The notes: generated by a model from the letters alone, not told the origin. A stretch of DNA of 64,000 nucleotides from PALSA-911 sp963743035 (GCA_963743035.1 CAVUOB010000001.1:248001-312000); one strand, 5' to 3'. Numbered from the stretch's first letter, positions 19,063 through 28,109 are shown. Made by a program: numbers and translations.

Positions 19063-20796
19063 CTACTCCGCTGCCTTCTGCATGGGTGCGGCCTGCCCGC
19101 CGCGGATCAGCCGCCCCGGCAATTCGCCGGTGGCCTCGCCATTCACGTGCACGGGAACGCCCGAAACGATCGTGGCGGTATAGCCCTGCGTGCGCTGAAC
19201 CATCCGCCGCCCGCCCGCGGGCAGATCGTACAGCACCTCCGGCGCGCAAATGCGCAGATGGTCGTAGTCGATGACGTTCACATCCGCCTTGTAGCCAGGC
19301 GCGATCACGCCCCGGTCGTGCAGGCCGAGCGCGCGGGCGGAATCGCTGGTCAGCCGGCGGATCGCCCATTCAACCGGCTTCTTCGGCCCGCGCGTGCGGT
19401 CGCGCGTCCAGTGCGTCAGCATATAGGTGATGGCGGACGCATCCGTCAGCACGCCGACATGCGCGCCGCCATCGCCAAGCCCGACGATGGTGTTGGGATG
19501 GCCGATCATGTCGCCCACCGTGTCCAGATTGCCGTAGCTGTAGTTGGACAGCGGCCGATACAGGATGGTCTTGCCGCCGTTCTCCAGCAGCCAGTCATAC
19601 ACCACCTCCTGCGGATCCCGCCCCTGCCGCGCCGCCTCGGCGGCGACCGAGCGGTCTTCCGGCGGCTCGTAATCGGCGGGATCGCCGAGCTTGAAGATGC
19701 GGTTCCAGGTCGTCACGCGCTTGCGCAGCACCGGCTCGTCGCAGGTCTCGGACAGGATCTGCGCCCGGAACTCCGGCCGGCGCAGCACCTCCAGCTTCTG
19801 CGCGAACGGCAGATGCGCGATCTTCTCCCAGCTCGGCCGGCCCAGGAACGGGTTCTGCGAAATCTCGAAGCCCAGCATCACCCCGGTCGGCCGCGTCAGC
19901 ACCTGGCCGAGCATCGGCAGCCCCTCGGCATTGGCATCGGCGATCCGTCCGACGATGCGGCGCCATTCTTCCGGCTTGGCGTCGCGCTGCAGGATGGTGA
20001 TCGCCATCGGCCGGCCCGAACGGCCCACCAGGCGCCGCAGCATGTCGAATTCCGGATCGGCATCATCGAAGTCGGAAATCACCTGCAGCCAGCCGGCATC
20101 AATGCCGCGCAACGCATCGGCGATGGCGCCGAGCTCCAACTCTTCCGAACGCAAGGTCGGAATGGACTCACCGGCCAAAGTCTTGTGGTTGATGGTGCGC
20201 GAGGTGGAAAAACCTAGCGCCCCGGCCTGGATGCCCTCCACCGCGATCCGCGCCATCGCCGCCTGGTCCGCCGGCGTGGACGGCTCCAGATCGGCGCCGC
20301 GCCTGCCCATCACGAACACCCGCACCGCGGCATGCGGCACCTGCGTCGCCACGTCCAGATCGTATCGCCGCGCGTCCAGCGTGTTCAGGTATTCGGGAAA
20401 ACTCTGCCAGTTCCACGGCAGCCCCTCGGTCAGCACTACCTCGGGGATATCCTCCACCCCCTCCATCAGCTTCACCAGCATGTCCCGCTGGTCCGGCCGG
20501 CACGGCGCGAAACCGACGCCGCAATTGCCGATCATCGTGGTGGTGACGCCGTTCCACGAGGTCGGCGTGATGCTGCCGGACCACGTCACCTGCGCGTCGT
20601 AATGCGAGTGCGGATCGATGAAGCCGGGCGTGACCAGCTGCCCCCTGGCATCGATCTCCCGGTCGCCCCTGGCTGCGACCTTGCCGACCTGCGTGATCCT
20701 GCCGCCGGAAATGGCGACATCGGCCTCGAACGGCGCGCCGCCGCGTCCGTCCACCACGGTGCCGCCGCGTATGATCAGTGTAGGATCGTTCGACAT
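19063..20796 (-). CDS. Amidohydrolase-family protein, D-aminoacylase-like
   Basis: A 577-residue metal-dependent hydrolase with the N-terminal pattern LIIRGGTVVDGRGGAPFEADV, the metal site DPHSHYD (about 61-67) and a C-terminal GDGGAHVG motif. Its closest named relatives are N-acyl-D-amino-acid deacylases, but long members next to acyl-CoA genes are often of unknown substrate. Only three bases separate it from the thiolase-like gene, so it belongs to the same operon. Confidence 0.85.
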   Translation of the reverse strand: MSNDPTLIIRGGTVVDGRGGAPFEADVAISGGRITQVGKVAARGDREIDARGQLVTPGFIDPHSHYDAQVTWSGSITPTSWNGVTTTMIGNCGVGFAPCRPDQRDMLVKLMEGVEDIPEVVLTEGLPWNWQSFPEYLNTLDARRYDLDVATQVPHAAVRVFVMGRRGADLEPSTPADQAAMARIAVEGIQAGALGFSTSRTINHKTLAGESIPTLRSEELELGAIADALRGIDAGWLQVISDFDDADPEFDMLRRLVGRSGRPMAITILQRDAKPEEWRRIVGRIADANAEGLPMLGQVLTRPTGVMLGFEISQNPFLGRPSWEKIAHLPFAQKLEVLRRPEFRAQILSETCDEPVLRKRVTTWNRIFKLGDPADYEPPEDRSVAAEAARQGRDPQEVVYDWLLENGGKTILYRPLSNYSYGNLDTVGDMIGHPNTIVGLGDGGAHVGVLTDASAITYMLTHWTRDRTRGPKKPVEWAIRRLTSDSARALGLHDRGVIAPGYKADVNVIDYDHLRICAPEVLYDLPAGGRRMVQRTQGYTATIVSGVPVHVNGEATGELPGRLIRGGQAAPMQKAAE

Positions 20797-20810
20797 GGTC
20801 GCGTTCCCCT

Positions 20811-21860
20811 TTACATTTCCAGTTGGCCGGCCACGCCATTGGCGTCGGCCAGCTTCTTCAGCGCCGCCCAGGTGGAATCCTCCACCGGAATGCCGTCGCG
20901 CTTGCGCTCGATCTCCTTGCGATGCTCGATCTCGCCGGGATAGTACACCTCGGAAAATCCTTCCGCCGGCGGGGTGGATTTCAGGTACTGTGCGAACTCC
21001 GTCACTTCCTGCTTGAACACGTTCAGGTCGCGGAACGCGGCGACGTTGAACACCGCCATGAAGCAGCCATCGTTATGCCGCCCGGTCGGCTCCACGCCGT
21101 AGCCCAACCCGGTCAGCAACCCGGCGAAGATCTCCACCATCGAAGCCAGGCCATAGCCCTTGTAGCCCTCGCTGCCGCCCAGCGGCAGCAGCGCGCCATC
21201 CGGCTTGAACTTCTTCGGATCCGTGGTGGCGCGCCCCTGGCCATCGACGATCCAGCCCTCGGGGATCGATTGGCCGCGCGCGATCGCCAGGCTGATCTTG
21301 CCGGCGGCCACGGCCGAGGTCGCCATGTCCAGGAACAGCGGCCCATCCAGGTTGGACGGCACCGCGAAGGAGATCGGGTTGGTGCCCAGCCGCGCCTTGG
21401 CCCCGCCAAAGGGCGCGACATGCTTCGGGCTGCGGCCGCTATCGGCCGTGATCATCGCGAACAGGCCTTCCTTCTGCGCCATCAGCGGATAGGACGCCAG
21501 CCGCCCGATATGCCCCTGACGGAACACCGTGCAGGCGGCGACGTTCTGCTTCTTCGCCTTCTCGATCGTCAGCTTCATCGCCCGCTCGGTGGCGACATAG
21601 CCAAACCCCCAGTGCCCGTCGACGACGGTCGTGGTCGGGCTTTCCTGGGTGATGACCCAGGGCGCGCCGGGCAGGATATGGCCGACCTTCACCCGGTCGA
21701 TATAGGTGGGGATCTGGATGATGCCGTGGCTGTCATGCCCGGCCAGGTTCGCCTCGATGCAATGGCGCGAAACGATCTCCGCCTCGTCCGCCGGCGTGCC
21801 GGTGGCTTCCAGCAGCACGCTGGAAATCTTCTTCAGTCGGTCCGCCTGGACTGTCGGCAT
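20811..21860 (-). CDS. Ldh/malate dehydrogenase-family (MDH2-type) oxidoreductase
   Basis: A 349-residue NAD(P)-dependent oxidoreductase of the malate/L-sulfolactate/ureidoglycolate dehydrogenase family, which is unrelated to classical lactate dehydrogenase. The catalytic-region GHDSHGIIQIPTY (about 40-52) and TNPISFAVP are typical. GGAGGA lies about eight bases before the ATG at 21860, rejecting a longer frame. It is the first gene of the operon reading through the amidohydrolase, thiolase-like, DUF35 and monooxygenase genes. Confidence 0.85.
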   Translation of the reverse strand: MPTVQADRLKKISSVLLEATGTPADEAEIVSRHCIEANLAGHDSHGIIQIPTYIDRVKVGHILPGAPWVITQESPTTTVVDGHWGFGYVATERAMKLTIEKAKKQNVAACTVFRQGHIGRLASYPLMAQKEGLFAMITADSGRSPKHVAPFGGAKARLGTNPISFAVPSNLDGPLFLDMATSAVAAGKISLAIARGQSIPEGWIVDGQGRATTDPKKFKPDGALLPLGGSEGYKGYGLASMVEIFAGLLTGLGYGVEPTGRHNDGCFMAVFNVAAFRDLNVFKQEVTEFAQYLKSTPPAEGFSEVYYPGEIEHRKEIERKRDGIPVEDSTWAALKKLADANGVAGQLEM

Positions 21861-21978
21861 GCTCTGTTCCTCCTGGCCCGGTATTTTTGCTACCGGCCAG
21901 CACAAGTCCGATCCGGAAGGAAGTCAAGGCCGGGGCGCGCGGGTCCGTCCGGCCCCCGGCGAACGAGAGAAAGCATTT

Positions 21979-22192
21979 AACGCGGATGAAGGCGGATGCA
22001 CGCCGAACACGCGGATGGTTCGGCGGTCTTTAGTTCAACCAATTGGATGTCCTCGACCAAAAACTCCGAGAAATACCCACCGACCACCGGGCGCATTGAG
22101 CACGACAAACGCGCACGCGATCACACGCCCCGACAGATCATTAAGCCCATCCCTATCCGCGTGCTCCGCGTGCATCTTCTTACATCCGCGTT
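21979..22192. mobile_element. GxxExxY element copy 1, internally deleted
   Basis: Bounded by 38-base terminal inverted repeats (21979-22016 and 22155-22192) shared with the intact copy at 23454-23914. The interior retains blocks of the GxxExxY gene (CGGTCTTTAGTTCAACCA, then CGACCAAAAACTCCGAGAAATA, then the 5' end of the gene) with the ends and middle of the gene deleted. It is non-coding now. Confidence 0.8.
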
Positions 22193-22265
22193 CAAATTCT
22201 TCCTTAACTAACGCCGCCGGCGGATGGGTACGGCAGCGTGAACGGGCGAACGAGATCAGGAATTC

Positions 22266-22357
22266 AACGCGGATGAAGGCAGGTGCACGCCGAACACGCA
22301 GATGGTTCGGGGTGGTTCACAGGCCGTGGACCACGCGTTTGATCTCCAGGCTCGGCC
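22266..22357. mobile_element. GxxExxY element copy 2, one end only
   Basis: The left repeat (22266-22303) is followed by the last 45 or so bases of the GxxExxY gene (GGTTCACAGGCCGTGGACCA onwards) and then unrelated DNA leading to the hydrolase gene. The other end is missing. Confidence 0.75.
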
Positions 22358-22458
22358 GGAAGCGATGCGGAAGGGATCGCCGAGCCTGTCAAAGCCCAGA
22401 GAATGGAGGTCTCTCGAGCAGGGTGCTACCGTGACCTCACTCACATGGGAGAACGCGG

Positions 22459-23226
22459 ATGAATCGTCGCAATTTCATGGGTATTCTGGCTGCCGCCGGC
22501 GCGGCAAGTCCGATCTTTCACCGCACCGCCCGTGCACAGCCTGCGCCAAAAACGCGCAACGTCGTCCTTGTCCATGGGCTGTTTGCGGACGGGTCATGCT
22601 GGTCCGAGGTCATCGCGCGGTTGCAAGCAGCGGGGATCAACGCCACGTCTGTGCAAAATCCGTTAACGACACTGGAAGCGAGCGTGGCGGCGGCGCGCCG
22701 TGCGCTGGCCCTGCAGGATGGTCCGACGGTGCTGGTAGGACATTCCTTTTCCGGCATGATCGTTACCGAGGCCGGCGTCGATCCGAAGGTTGCCTCGCTC
22801 GTCTATGTCGCGGCGCGCGCGCCCGATGCGGGCGAGGATTACACCGCGCTGGCCAAGCGCTTCCCGACCCCGCCGGCCACCGCGGGCATCGTCTGGTCCG
22901 GTGATTACGGGCAGCTCAGCGAGGCGGCCTTCCTGCGCGATTTCGCCGGCGACCTGCCGGCGGCGCAGGCGCGCGTGCTCTACGCGGTTCAGGCTCCGTT
23001 CGAGCGCCGGCTGCTGTCCGGCAAAACGACGCACGCGGCCTGGCGGTCGAAGCCAAGCTGGTATGCCGTATCCACCGAAGATCGGACGATCAATCCGGAT
23101 CTTGAACGGTTCATGGCGAAGCGGATGGGCGCGAAGACGATCGAGGTGAAGGCAAGCCACCTGTCACTGATCTCCCAGCCCGATACGATCACGAAGCTGA
23201 TCCTGGATGCGGCCGGACAAACCTAG
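22459..23226 (+). CDS. Exported alpha/beta hydrolase (Tat signal)
   Basis: A 255-residue alpha/beta hydrolase with a twin-arginine leader (NRRNFMGILAAAGAA, cleavage probably after ARAQ near residue 27). The nucleophile elbow GHSFSG is around residues 95-100, the oxyanion stretch is LVHGLFADGSCW, and the catalytic His is in ASHLSLISQP near the C-terminus. The length and pattern fit the EstC/hydroxynitrile-lyase-like group of small esterases. It lies between copies 2 and 3 of the inverted-repeat element, so it may have been carried or stranded by them. Confidence 0.85.
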   Translation: MNRRNFMGILAAAGAASPIFHRTARAQPAPKTRNVVLVHGLFADGSCWSEVIARLQAAGINATSVQNPLTTLEASVAAARRALALQDGPTVLVGHSFSGMIVTEAGVDPKVASLVYVAARAPDAGEDYTALAKRFPTPPATAGIVWSGDYGQLSEAAFLRDFAGDLPAAQARVLYAVQAPFERRLLSGKTTHAAWRSKPSWYAVSTEDRTINPDLERFMAKRMGAKTIEVKASHLSLISQPDTITKLILDAAGQT

Positions 23227-23264
23227 GCCACGGCGTCAGTCCCGGCGAACGAGAGAAGGAATTT

Positions 23265-23400
23265 AACGCGGATGAAGGCGGATGCACGCCGACCACGCAG
23301 GTGGTTCGGCGGTCTTCAGTTCAACCAATCATCCGCCCCGACAGATCACCAAGCCCACCCCTATCCGCGTGCTCCGCGTGCATCTTCTTACATCCGCGTT
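23265..23400. mobile_element. GxxExxY element copy 3, MITE-like
   Basis: Both 38-base ends are present (23265-23302 and 23363-23400), but only about 60 bases remain between them, made of the gene fragments CGGTCTTCAGTTCAACCA and CCGCCCCGACAGATCACC. It is a short non-autonomous derivative of the intact copy at 23454-23914. Confidence 0.8.
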
Positions 23401-23453
23401 GAAATTCTTCCCTAACGAACGCCGCCGGCCCCGACCAGCGAGAGAAAGCATTT

Positions 23454-23914
23454 AACGCGGATGAAGGCGGATGCACGCCAAACACGCAGATGGTTCGGCG
23501 TGGTTCACAGGCCGTGGACCACGCGTTTGATCTCCAGGCGCGGCTTGCCGAAATTGAGCAGCAGGCAGAGCACCAGGCCGGTGGCCTTGAGATAATTGAC
23601 GCATTGCATCCGATGCAAATCGTCCAGTGCCTTGACGGTCTTCAGTTCAACCAGAAGCGCGTCCTCGACCAACAAATCCGCGAAATACTCGCCGACCACC
23701 ACGCCATTGTAGCGCACCCTGATGCCGCTTTGCTGCGCAACCGCAAACCCGGCGCCGCGCAGCTCATACGCCAGCGCATTCTCATAAACCTTCTCCAGAA
23801 ACCCGGCTCCAAGCGTATTGAGCACGGCAAGCGCGCACCCAATCACCCGCCCCGACAGATCATTAAGCCCATCCCTATCCGCGTGCTCCGCGTGCATCTT
23901 CCTACATCAGCGTT
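23454..23914. mobile_element. GxxExxY element copy 4, intact
   Basis: A 461-base unit with 38-base terminal inverted repeats (23454-23491 and 23877-23914) that differ at several positions. It carries the complete GxxExxY gene on the minus strand; the ATG of that gene lies inside the right repeat. The flanking bases (CCGGC on the left, GCCRCCRGC on the right) are also shared between copies. Confidence 0.8.
23505..23897 (-). CDS. GxxExxY protein (PD-(D/E)XK-like)
   Basis: A 130-residue protein with the family signature GFLEKVY inside LGAGFLEKVYENALAYEL (about 30-47) and a nuclease-like core EYFADLLVEDALLVELKTVKAL (about 69-90), in which D, E and K could form a PD-(D/E)XK site. GxxExxY proteins are small, multicopy and of unknown biological role. 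The start is the ATG in the terminal repeat; a later non-ATG start before NDLSGRVIG is possible. It is the only intact coding copy among four elements here. Confidence 0.85.
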   Translation of the reverse strand: MHAEHADRDGLNDLSGRVIGCALAVLNTLGAGFLEKVYENALAYELRGAGFAVAQQSGIRVRYNGVVVGEYFADLLVEDALLVELKTVKALDDLHRMQCVNYLKATGLVLCLLLNFGKPRLEIKRVVHGL

Positions 23915-23960
23915 CAAATTCTTCCTTAACCAACGCCACCAGCGTATGGTTACGGAACCA

Positions 23961-24797
23961 TTAACGGTCCCCCAGAAAATTCAGCAGCGCCGCGTTGAAC
24001 AGCTCCGGGTTCTGCAGAAACGCGAAATGGCTGGTATTCGGCAAAATCAACAGCCCCGCGCCCGGTATCGTTGCCGCAATGTATTCGGTATGCGCCCGCT
24101 TGATCGCCTCGTCGTGATCCCCATCCGCCACCACCACCGGCACCCGAATCGATCGCAACTGCGCGGCGGTCCAGTTCGGCTCAGTCGCCCACATCTTGCT
24201 GATCTCGGCGACGAACGCATCATAGCCCTTCGGCGTCGCGGACAGCCTGGCGTATTCCTCGCCGGCGCGCCGGATGAAGCGCGCGAAGGTAGGGTTCTTC
24301 TCCACACCCGGCTGCACGCCGGATGTCAGCGTATTGGCGGCGAAGGCGAACACCTTGCCGACCCGGTCCGGATGGCGAATGGCCAGGTCCAGGCCGATGA
24401 TGGCCCCGTCGCTCCAGCCCACCACGTCCGCCCTGGCAATGCCCAGCTTGTCGAGCAGCGCCACGACATCGTCCGCCATCAAATTGTAGCCGTACGGCTT
24501 GGCGTTGCGCGTGCTCCGTCCATGCCCGCGGCTGTCCACGACAATAACCGTGTGGCGCGGCGCCAGCGCCTCGATCTGACGTCCCCAGTAATCCGAGTTG
24601 GACAGCCCGCCATGCAGCAGAACCACCGGCGAACCCGTGCCGATCGTCGCGTAATAAAGGCTGATGCCGTTAACCTCCGCATGACCGGCTTGCAGCCCGG
24701 CAATCGGGGCCGGCGTCGGTGGCAGGGTCTGCCACAGCGGGTCCGCACCGGCCCGCAGCGGAAGCAGCAGCAGCAAAGCGAGCAGGATGCGCCGCAT
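23961..24797 (-). CDS. Secreted alpha/beta hydrolase
   Basis: A 278-residue alpha/beta hydrolase with a Sec leader (MRRILLALLLLLPLRAGA). The oxyanion loop LLHGGLSNSDYW, strand VVDSRGHGRS, nucleophile elbow GWSDGA and C-terminal catalytic His in NTSHFAFLQNP are all present. The Ser-Asp-Gly elbow is common in this proteobacterial esterase group. AAGGAG precedes the ATG at 24797. The substrate is unknown. Confidence 0.87.
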   Translation of the reverse strand: MRRILLALLLLLPLRAGADPLWQTLPPTPAPIAGLQAGHAEVNGISLYYATIGTGSPVVLLHGGLSNSDYWGRQIEALAPRHTVIVVDSRGHGRSTRNAKPYGYNLMADDVVALLDKLGIARADVVGWSDGAIIGLDLAIRHPDRVGKVFAFAANTLTSGVQPGVEKNPTFARFIRRAGEEYARLSATPKGYDAFVAEISKMWATEPNWTAAQLRSIRVPVVVADGDHDEAIKRAHTEYIAATIPGAGLLILPNTSHFAFLQNPELFNAALLNFLGDR

Positions 24798-24926
24798 GGC
24801 CTGGCTCCTTCGATGATGGCCGGCGTGTCTGGCGGGGGCCGGCGCGCAGGGCATAGTATTCCCGGGCATAGTATTCCTTGGCGGCGTCCCGGACTAGGCT
24901 GCGCCGACAGGGCAGGGAGAACCCCC

Positions 24927-25877
24927 ATGAGAATGAACGTCGCGGTCGGCCTGGGCATCACCGAGTTCCCGTTTTCCGGCGCGCCGGCCTTCTGGCGCTG
25001 GGTGGATCTGTGCGAGGCCGGGGGAGTGGACAGCCTCTGGCAGACCGACCGGCTGGTCTCGAAGGAGCCGATCCTGGAATGCATGACCATGCTCGCGGCG
25101 CTGGCCGGGCGCACGCGGCGGCTGAAATTCGGCGTCAACGTGGTGTCGCTGGCGATGCGCGACCCGGTGCTGCTGGCCAAGCAATGCGCGACCATCGACG
25201 TGCTGTCGGAAGGCCGGCTGCTGCCCGGCTTCGGCATCGGCAGCCCGCGCGGGCCGGAATGGACCGCGCTGCACCTGGACACCACCACGCGCGGGCGCAA
25301 GACCGATGAGGGGCTGGAGATCATCCACCGCCTGTGGACCGAGGACAGCGTGGATTTCGACGGCAGGCACTACAAGCTCACCGGCGCGTCGATCTCCCCC
25401 AAACCGGTGCAGGCGGAACTGCCGATCTGGATCGGCGGCGCCTCCGATGCCGCCATTCGCCGCACCGCCAGATACGGCACCGGCTGGCAGGGCGGCCCGG
25501 AAACGCCGTCGCAAATCGCCCCCGTGATCGCCGGCATCCGCGCCGCCGCCAGGGCAGCCGGCCGCGCCATCGACGAAGACCATTACGGCGCCGCGTTCCC
25601 GTTCCATTTCGGCCGCGCCGACGATCCCGGCATTCCCCGCACCATGGAAGCCTACCGCAAGCGCACCGGCCAGGAAGCGGCGGACTACTTCGCCATCGGC
25701 AACGCCGACACCATCATCGAACGCATCGAGGCCTATGTCGCCGCCGGCGCGCAGAAATTCATCCTGCGGCCGATGGCGCGCGACGACGAGGCGATGATGG
25801 CGCAGACCCGCCGCGTGATCGAGGAAGTCCTGCCCGCCATCGCCGCGCGCTACCCGAAACAGCCGAAAGCGGCCTGA
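24927..25877 (+). CDS. LLM-class flavin-dependent oxidoreductase
   Basis: A 316-residue TIM-barrel bacterial-luciferase-like protein (FMN or F420 dependent). Typical segments are SLWQTDRLVS, RLKFGVNVVSLAMRDPVLLAKQ, IDVLSEGRLLPGFGIGSPRGP and PIWIGGASDAAIRR. GGGAGAA lies just before the ATG at 24927. It is the first gene of a three-gene unit with another LLM protein (35 bases on) and a class III aminotransferase. Confidence 0.87.
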   Translation: MRMNVAVGLGITEFPFSGAPAFWRWVDLCEAGGVDSLWQTDRLVSKEPILECMTMLAALAGRTRRLKFGVNVVSLAMRDPVLLAKQCATIDVLSEGRLLPGFGIGSPRGPEWTALHLDTTTRGRKTDEGLEIIHRLWTEDSVDFDGRHYKLTGASISPKPVQAELPIWIGGASDAAIRRTARYGTGWQGGPETPSQIAPVIAGIRAAARAAGRAIDEDHYGAAFPFHFGRADDPGIPRTMEAYRKRTGQEAADYFAIGNADTIIERIEAYVAAGAQKFILRPMARDDEAMMAQTRRVIEEVLPAIAARYPKQPKAA

Positions 25878-25912
25878 AAATCAGCCCGCCCAAAAACCAA
25901 CGGAGCAACTCC

Positions 25913-26734
25913 ATGCAACTCGGCATTCACCTGCCGCATGTCGGCCGCAAGGCGGGCCCCGCCTCGATCCGCGACGCGGCGGTGCAGGCGGAAGAGCTCG
26001 GCTTCACCGATGTCTGGGTCAGCGAGCACATCATCATCCCCAAGGGCGCGCCCTATCCACCGTCGCCGATCTTCTACGACCCGGTGCTGACGCTGACCTG
26101 GGCCGCTGCCTTCACCAAGCGCGTCCGGCTGGGCACCACCGTGCTGGTGCTGCCGATGCGCCATCCGCTGCCGCTGGCCAAGGAACTCGCCACCCTGCAG
26201 CTGCTGTCGGAGGGCCGGCTGATCCTCGGCGCCGGCGTCGGCTGGATGGAGGCGGAGTTCGCCGCCCTCGGCGTGCCGTTCAAGGAACGGGGACGGCGCA
26301 TGGACGAGGGCATCGCCATGATGCGCGCGGTCTGGACCCAGGATCCCGTGACCTTCCCGACCAAATACATCGACGCCGAGATCACCGATATGCGCATGCG
26401 CCCACACCCGCCGACCATTCCCATCTGGATCGGCGGCGGCTCCGACGCCGCCATCGCCCGCGCCCTGCGCAACGATGGCTGGCACGGCTCGCGCACCACG
26501 CCGGAACAGGCCGTCGGCATGGTCAAGCGGCTGCGGCAGGCGCGGCCGGAGCCTGAATTCACCATCTCGCTGCGCAGCAGCTGGGACGGCAAGGATGACG
26601 GTGAACTGCGCGCCCGGCTGCAAGCCTATGAAGCGGCCGGCGTGCAGCACGTGCTGGCGGAGCCGGTGGACCGGGAAATCGCCGACTGGCTGCGCACCGT
26701 GGAACGGGTGGCAAAGGCCGGGCAGGGAGTCTAG
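25913..26734 (+). CDS. LLM-class oxidoreductase, TIGR03619 type
   Basis: A 273-residue luciferase-like protein, only distantly related to the gene before it. WVSEHIIIPKGAPYPP, TTVLVLPMRHPLPLAKELATLQLLSEGRL and PIWIGGGSDAAIARAL mark the family, many members of which use F420 in actinobacteria; in proteobacteria the cofactor is unclear. The start follows CGGAGCAACTCC. Co-transcription with both neighbours is likely given gaps of about 30-35 bases. Confidence 0.87.
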   Translation: MQLGIHLPHVGRKAGPASIRDAAVQAEELGFTDVWVSEHIIIPKGAPYPPSPIFYDPVLTLTWAAAFTKRVRLGTTVLVLPMRHPLPLAKELATLQLLSEGRLILGAGVGWMEAEFAALGVPFKERGRRMDEGIAMMRAVWTQDPVTFPTKYIDAEITDMRMRPHPPTIPIWIGGGSDAAIARALRNDGWHGSRTTPEQAVGMVKRLRQARPEPEFTISLRSSWDGKDDGELRARLQAYEAAGVQHVLAEPVDREIADWLRTVERVAKAGQGV

Positions 26735-26765
26735 GCTTCGCACCTGCACAAACAGGAGTGACAGG

Positions 26766-28061
26766 ATGACGCAGATCCCCCGTAGCGAGCGCGAGCAGGC
26801 GTTGATGGAGACCGCTCGGCGGGTCCTGCCCGCCGGCAGCTTCGGCAATACGTCGGGGGATGCCGTCATCCATCGGGGCCAGGGCGGACGCATCTGGGAC
26901 GTCAGCGGCAACGAATATGTCGACTACCTGCTTGGCTCCGGCCCGATGTTCGTCGGCCACAACCACCCGGACGTGCTGGCGGCGGTGCAGGAACAGCTGC
27001 TGCTCGGCACCACCTTCTTCGCCAACAACGAGCCGGGCATCCGCCTGGCCGCCGAAATCGTCGATGCCGTGCCGAGCGCCGAGCAGGTGCGCTTCGTCAG
27101 CAGCGGGACCGAGGCGGACATGTACGCCATGCGCCTGGCCCGCGCCTTCCGCGGCCGCGAGAAGATCCTGAAGTTCGAGGGCGGCTATCATGGCATGAGC
27201 GATTACAGCCTGATGAGCCTGGCCCCGAAGCAGCCCGGCAATTTCCCCCAGGCGGCGCCGGATTCCGCCGGCATCGCGCGCGCCATCCGCGACGAGGTGC
27301 TGGTGGCGCCGTTCAACGACGCCGAAATGGCCGAGAGCCTGATCCGCGAGCACAAGGACGAACTCGCCGGCGTCATCGTCGAGCCGTTCCAGCGCCTGAT
27401 CCCGCCCCGCCCGGGCTTCCTCGAGGCGCTGCGCCGCGTCACCGCCGAACTCGGCATTCCGCTGATCTTCGATGAGGTGGTCACCGGTTTCCGCTTCGCC
27501 TATGGCGGCGCGCAGGCCTATTACGGCGTCACGCCGGATATCTCCACGCTCGGCAAGATCATCGGCGGCGGCTTCCCGCTGGCCGCCATCGCCGGGCGCG
27601 CCGACATCATGGCGCATTTCGACCGCGGACTGGTCGGCGATGACGGTTTCCTGGTGCAGATCGGCACGCTGTCCGGCAACCCCGTCGCCGCCACGGCCGG
27701 GCTGGCGACGCTGAACGTACTGAAGCAGCCTGGCGTCTATGACCGCGTGTTCGCCACCGGCCGCAAACTGATGGACGATTTCTCCCGCATGCTGCGCGAT
27801 GCCGGCCTGCCGGCCCAGGTCATCGGCGTGCCGCCCTTGTTCGACGTGGTCTTCGCCACCGGCGATATCGCCGACTACCGTGGCACCTTGCGCGCGGACA
27901 AGGACATGCAGACCCGTTTCAATCAGAACCTTCGGGCATCCGGCATCTTCAAGGGCGAGAGCAAATACTACCTCTCCCTCGCCCATGACGACGCGGATAT
28001 CCGCCAGACGCTGGACGCCTTCGCCGCCGCGGTGGAAGCGGAAGCCCGCCTGCGGTCCTAG
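26766..28061 (+). CDS. Class III PLP-dependent aminotransferase (GSA-aminomutase-like)
   Basis: A 431-residue fold-type I PLP enzyme resembling glutamate-1-semialdehyde 2,1-aminomutase and beta-amino acid aminotransferases. The motifs SSGTEADMYAMRLARA (cofactor phosphate binding), FEGGYHGMSD, the Asp in IFDEVVTGFR and the Schiff-base Lys in TLGKIIGGGFPLAAI are all there. Placement behind two flavin oxygenases argues for catabolism of an amine or beta-amino acid rather than tetrapyrrole synthesis. Confidence 0.87.
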   Translation: MTQIPRSEREQALMETARRVLPAGSFGNTSGDAVIHRGQGGRIWDVSGNEYVDYLLGSGPMFVGHNHPDVLAAVQEQLLLGTTFFANNEPGIRLAAEIVDAVPSAEQVRFVSSGTEADMYAMRLARAFRGREKILKFEGGYHGMSDYSLMSLAPKQPGNFPQAAPDSAGIARAIRDEVLVAPFNDAEMAESLIREHKDELAGVIVEPFQRLIPPRPGFLEALRRVTAELGIPLIFDEVVTGFRFAYGGAQAYYGVTPDISTLGKIIGGGFPLAAIAGRADIMAHFDRGLVGDDGFLVQIGTLSGNPVAATAGLATLNVLKQPGVYDRVFATGRKLMDDFSRMLRDAGLPAQVIGVPPLFDVVFATGDIADYRGTLRADKDMQTRFNQNLRASGIFKGESKYYLSLAHDDADIRQTLDAFAAAVEAEARLRS

Positions 28062-28070
28062 GCCGAATGG

Positions 28071-28098
28071 CCGGTCCCGCCACCGCATGCGGGACCGG
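28071..28098. terminator. Hairpin between convergent genes
   Basis: Ten-base perfect arms CCGGTCCCGC and GCGGGACCGG with an eight-base loop lie in the 48-base gap between the aminotransferase and the SDR gene. There is no T run, so it is a weak or bidirectional stop at best. Confidence 0.5.
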
Positions 28099-28109
28099 CG
28101 CGGCAGGCC

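Noticed and set aside
21979..23914. Possible CRISPR array because of repeated 38-base units
   Set aside because: The repeats occur as inverted pairs bounding gene fragments with irregular spacing and no cas genes, so they are element ends.
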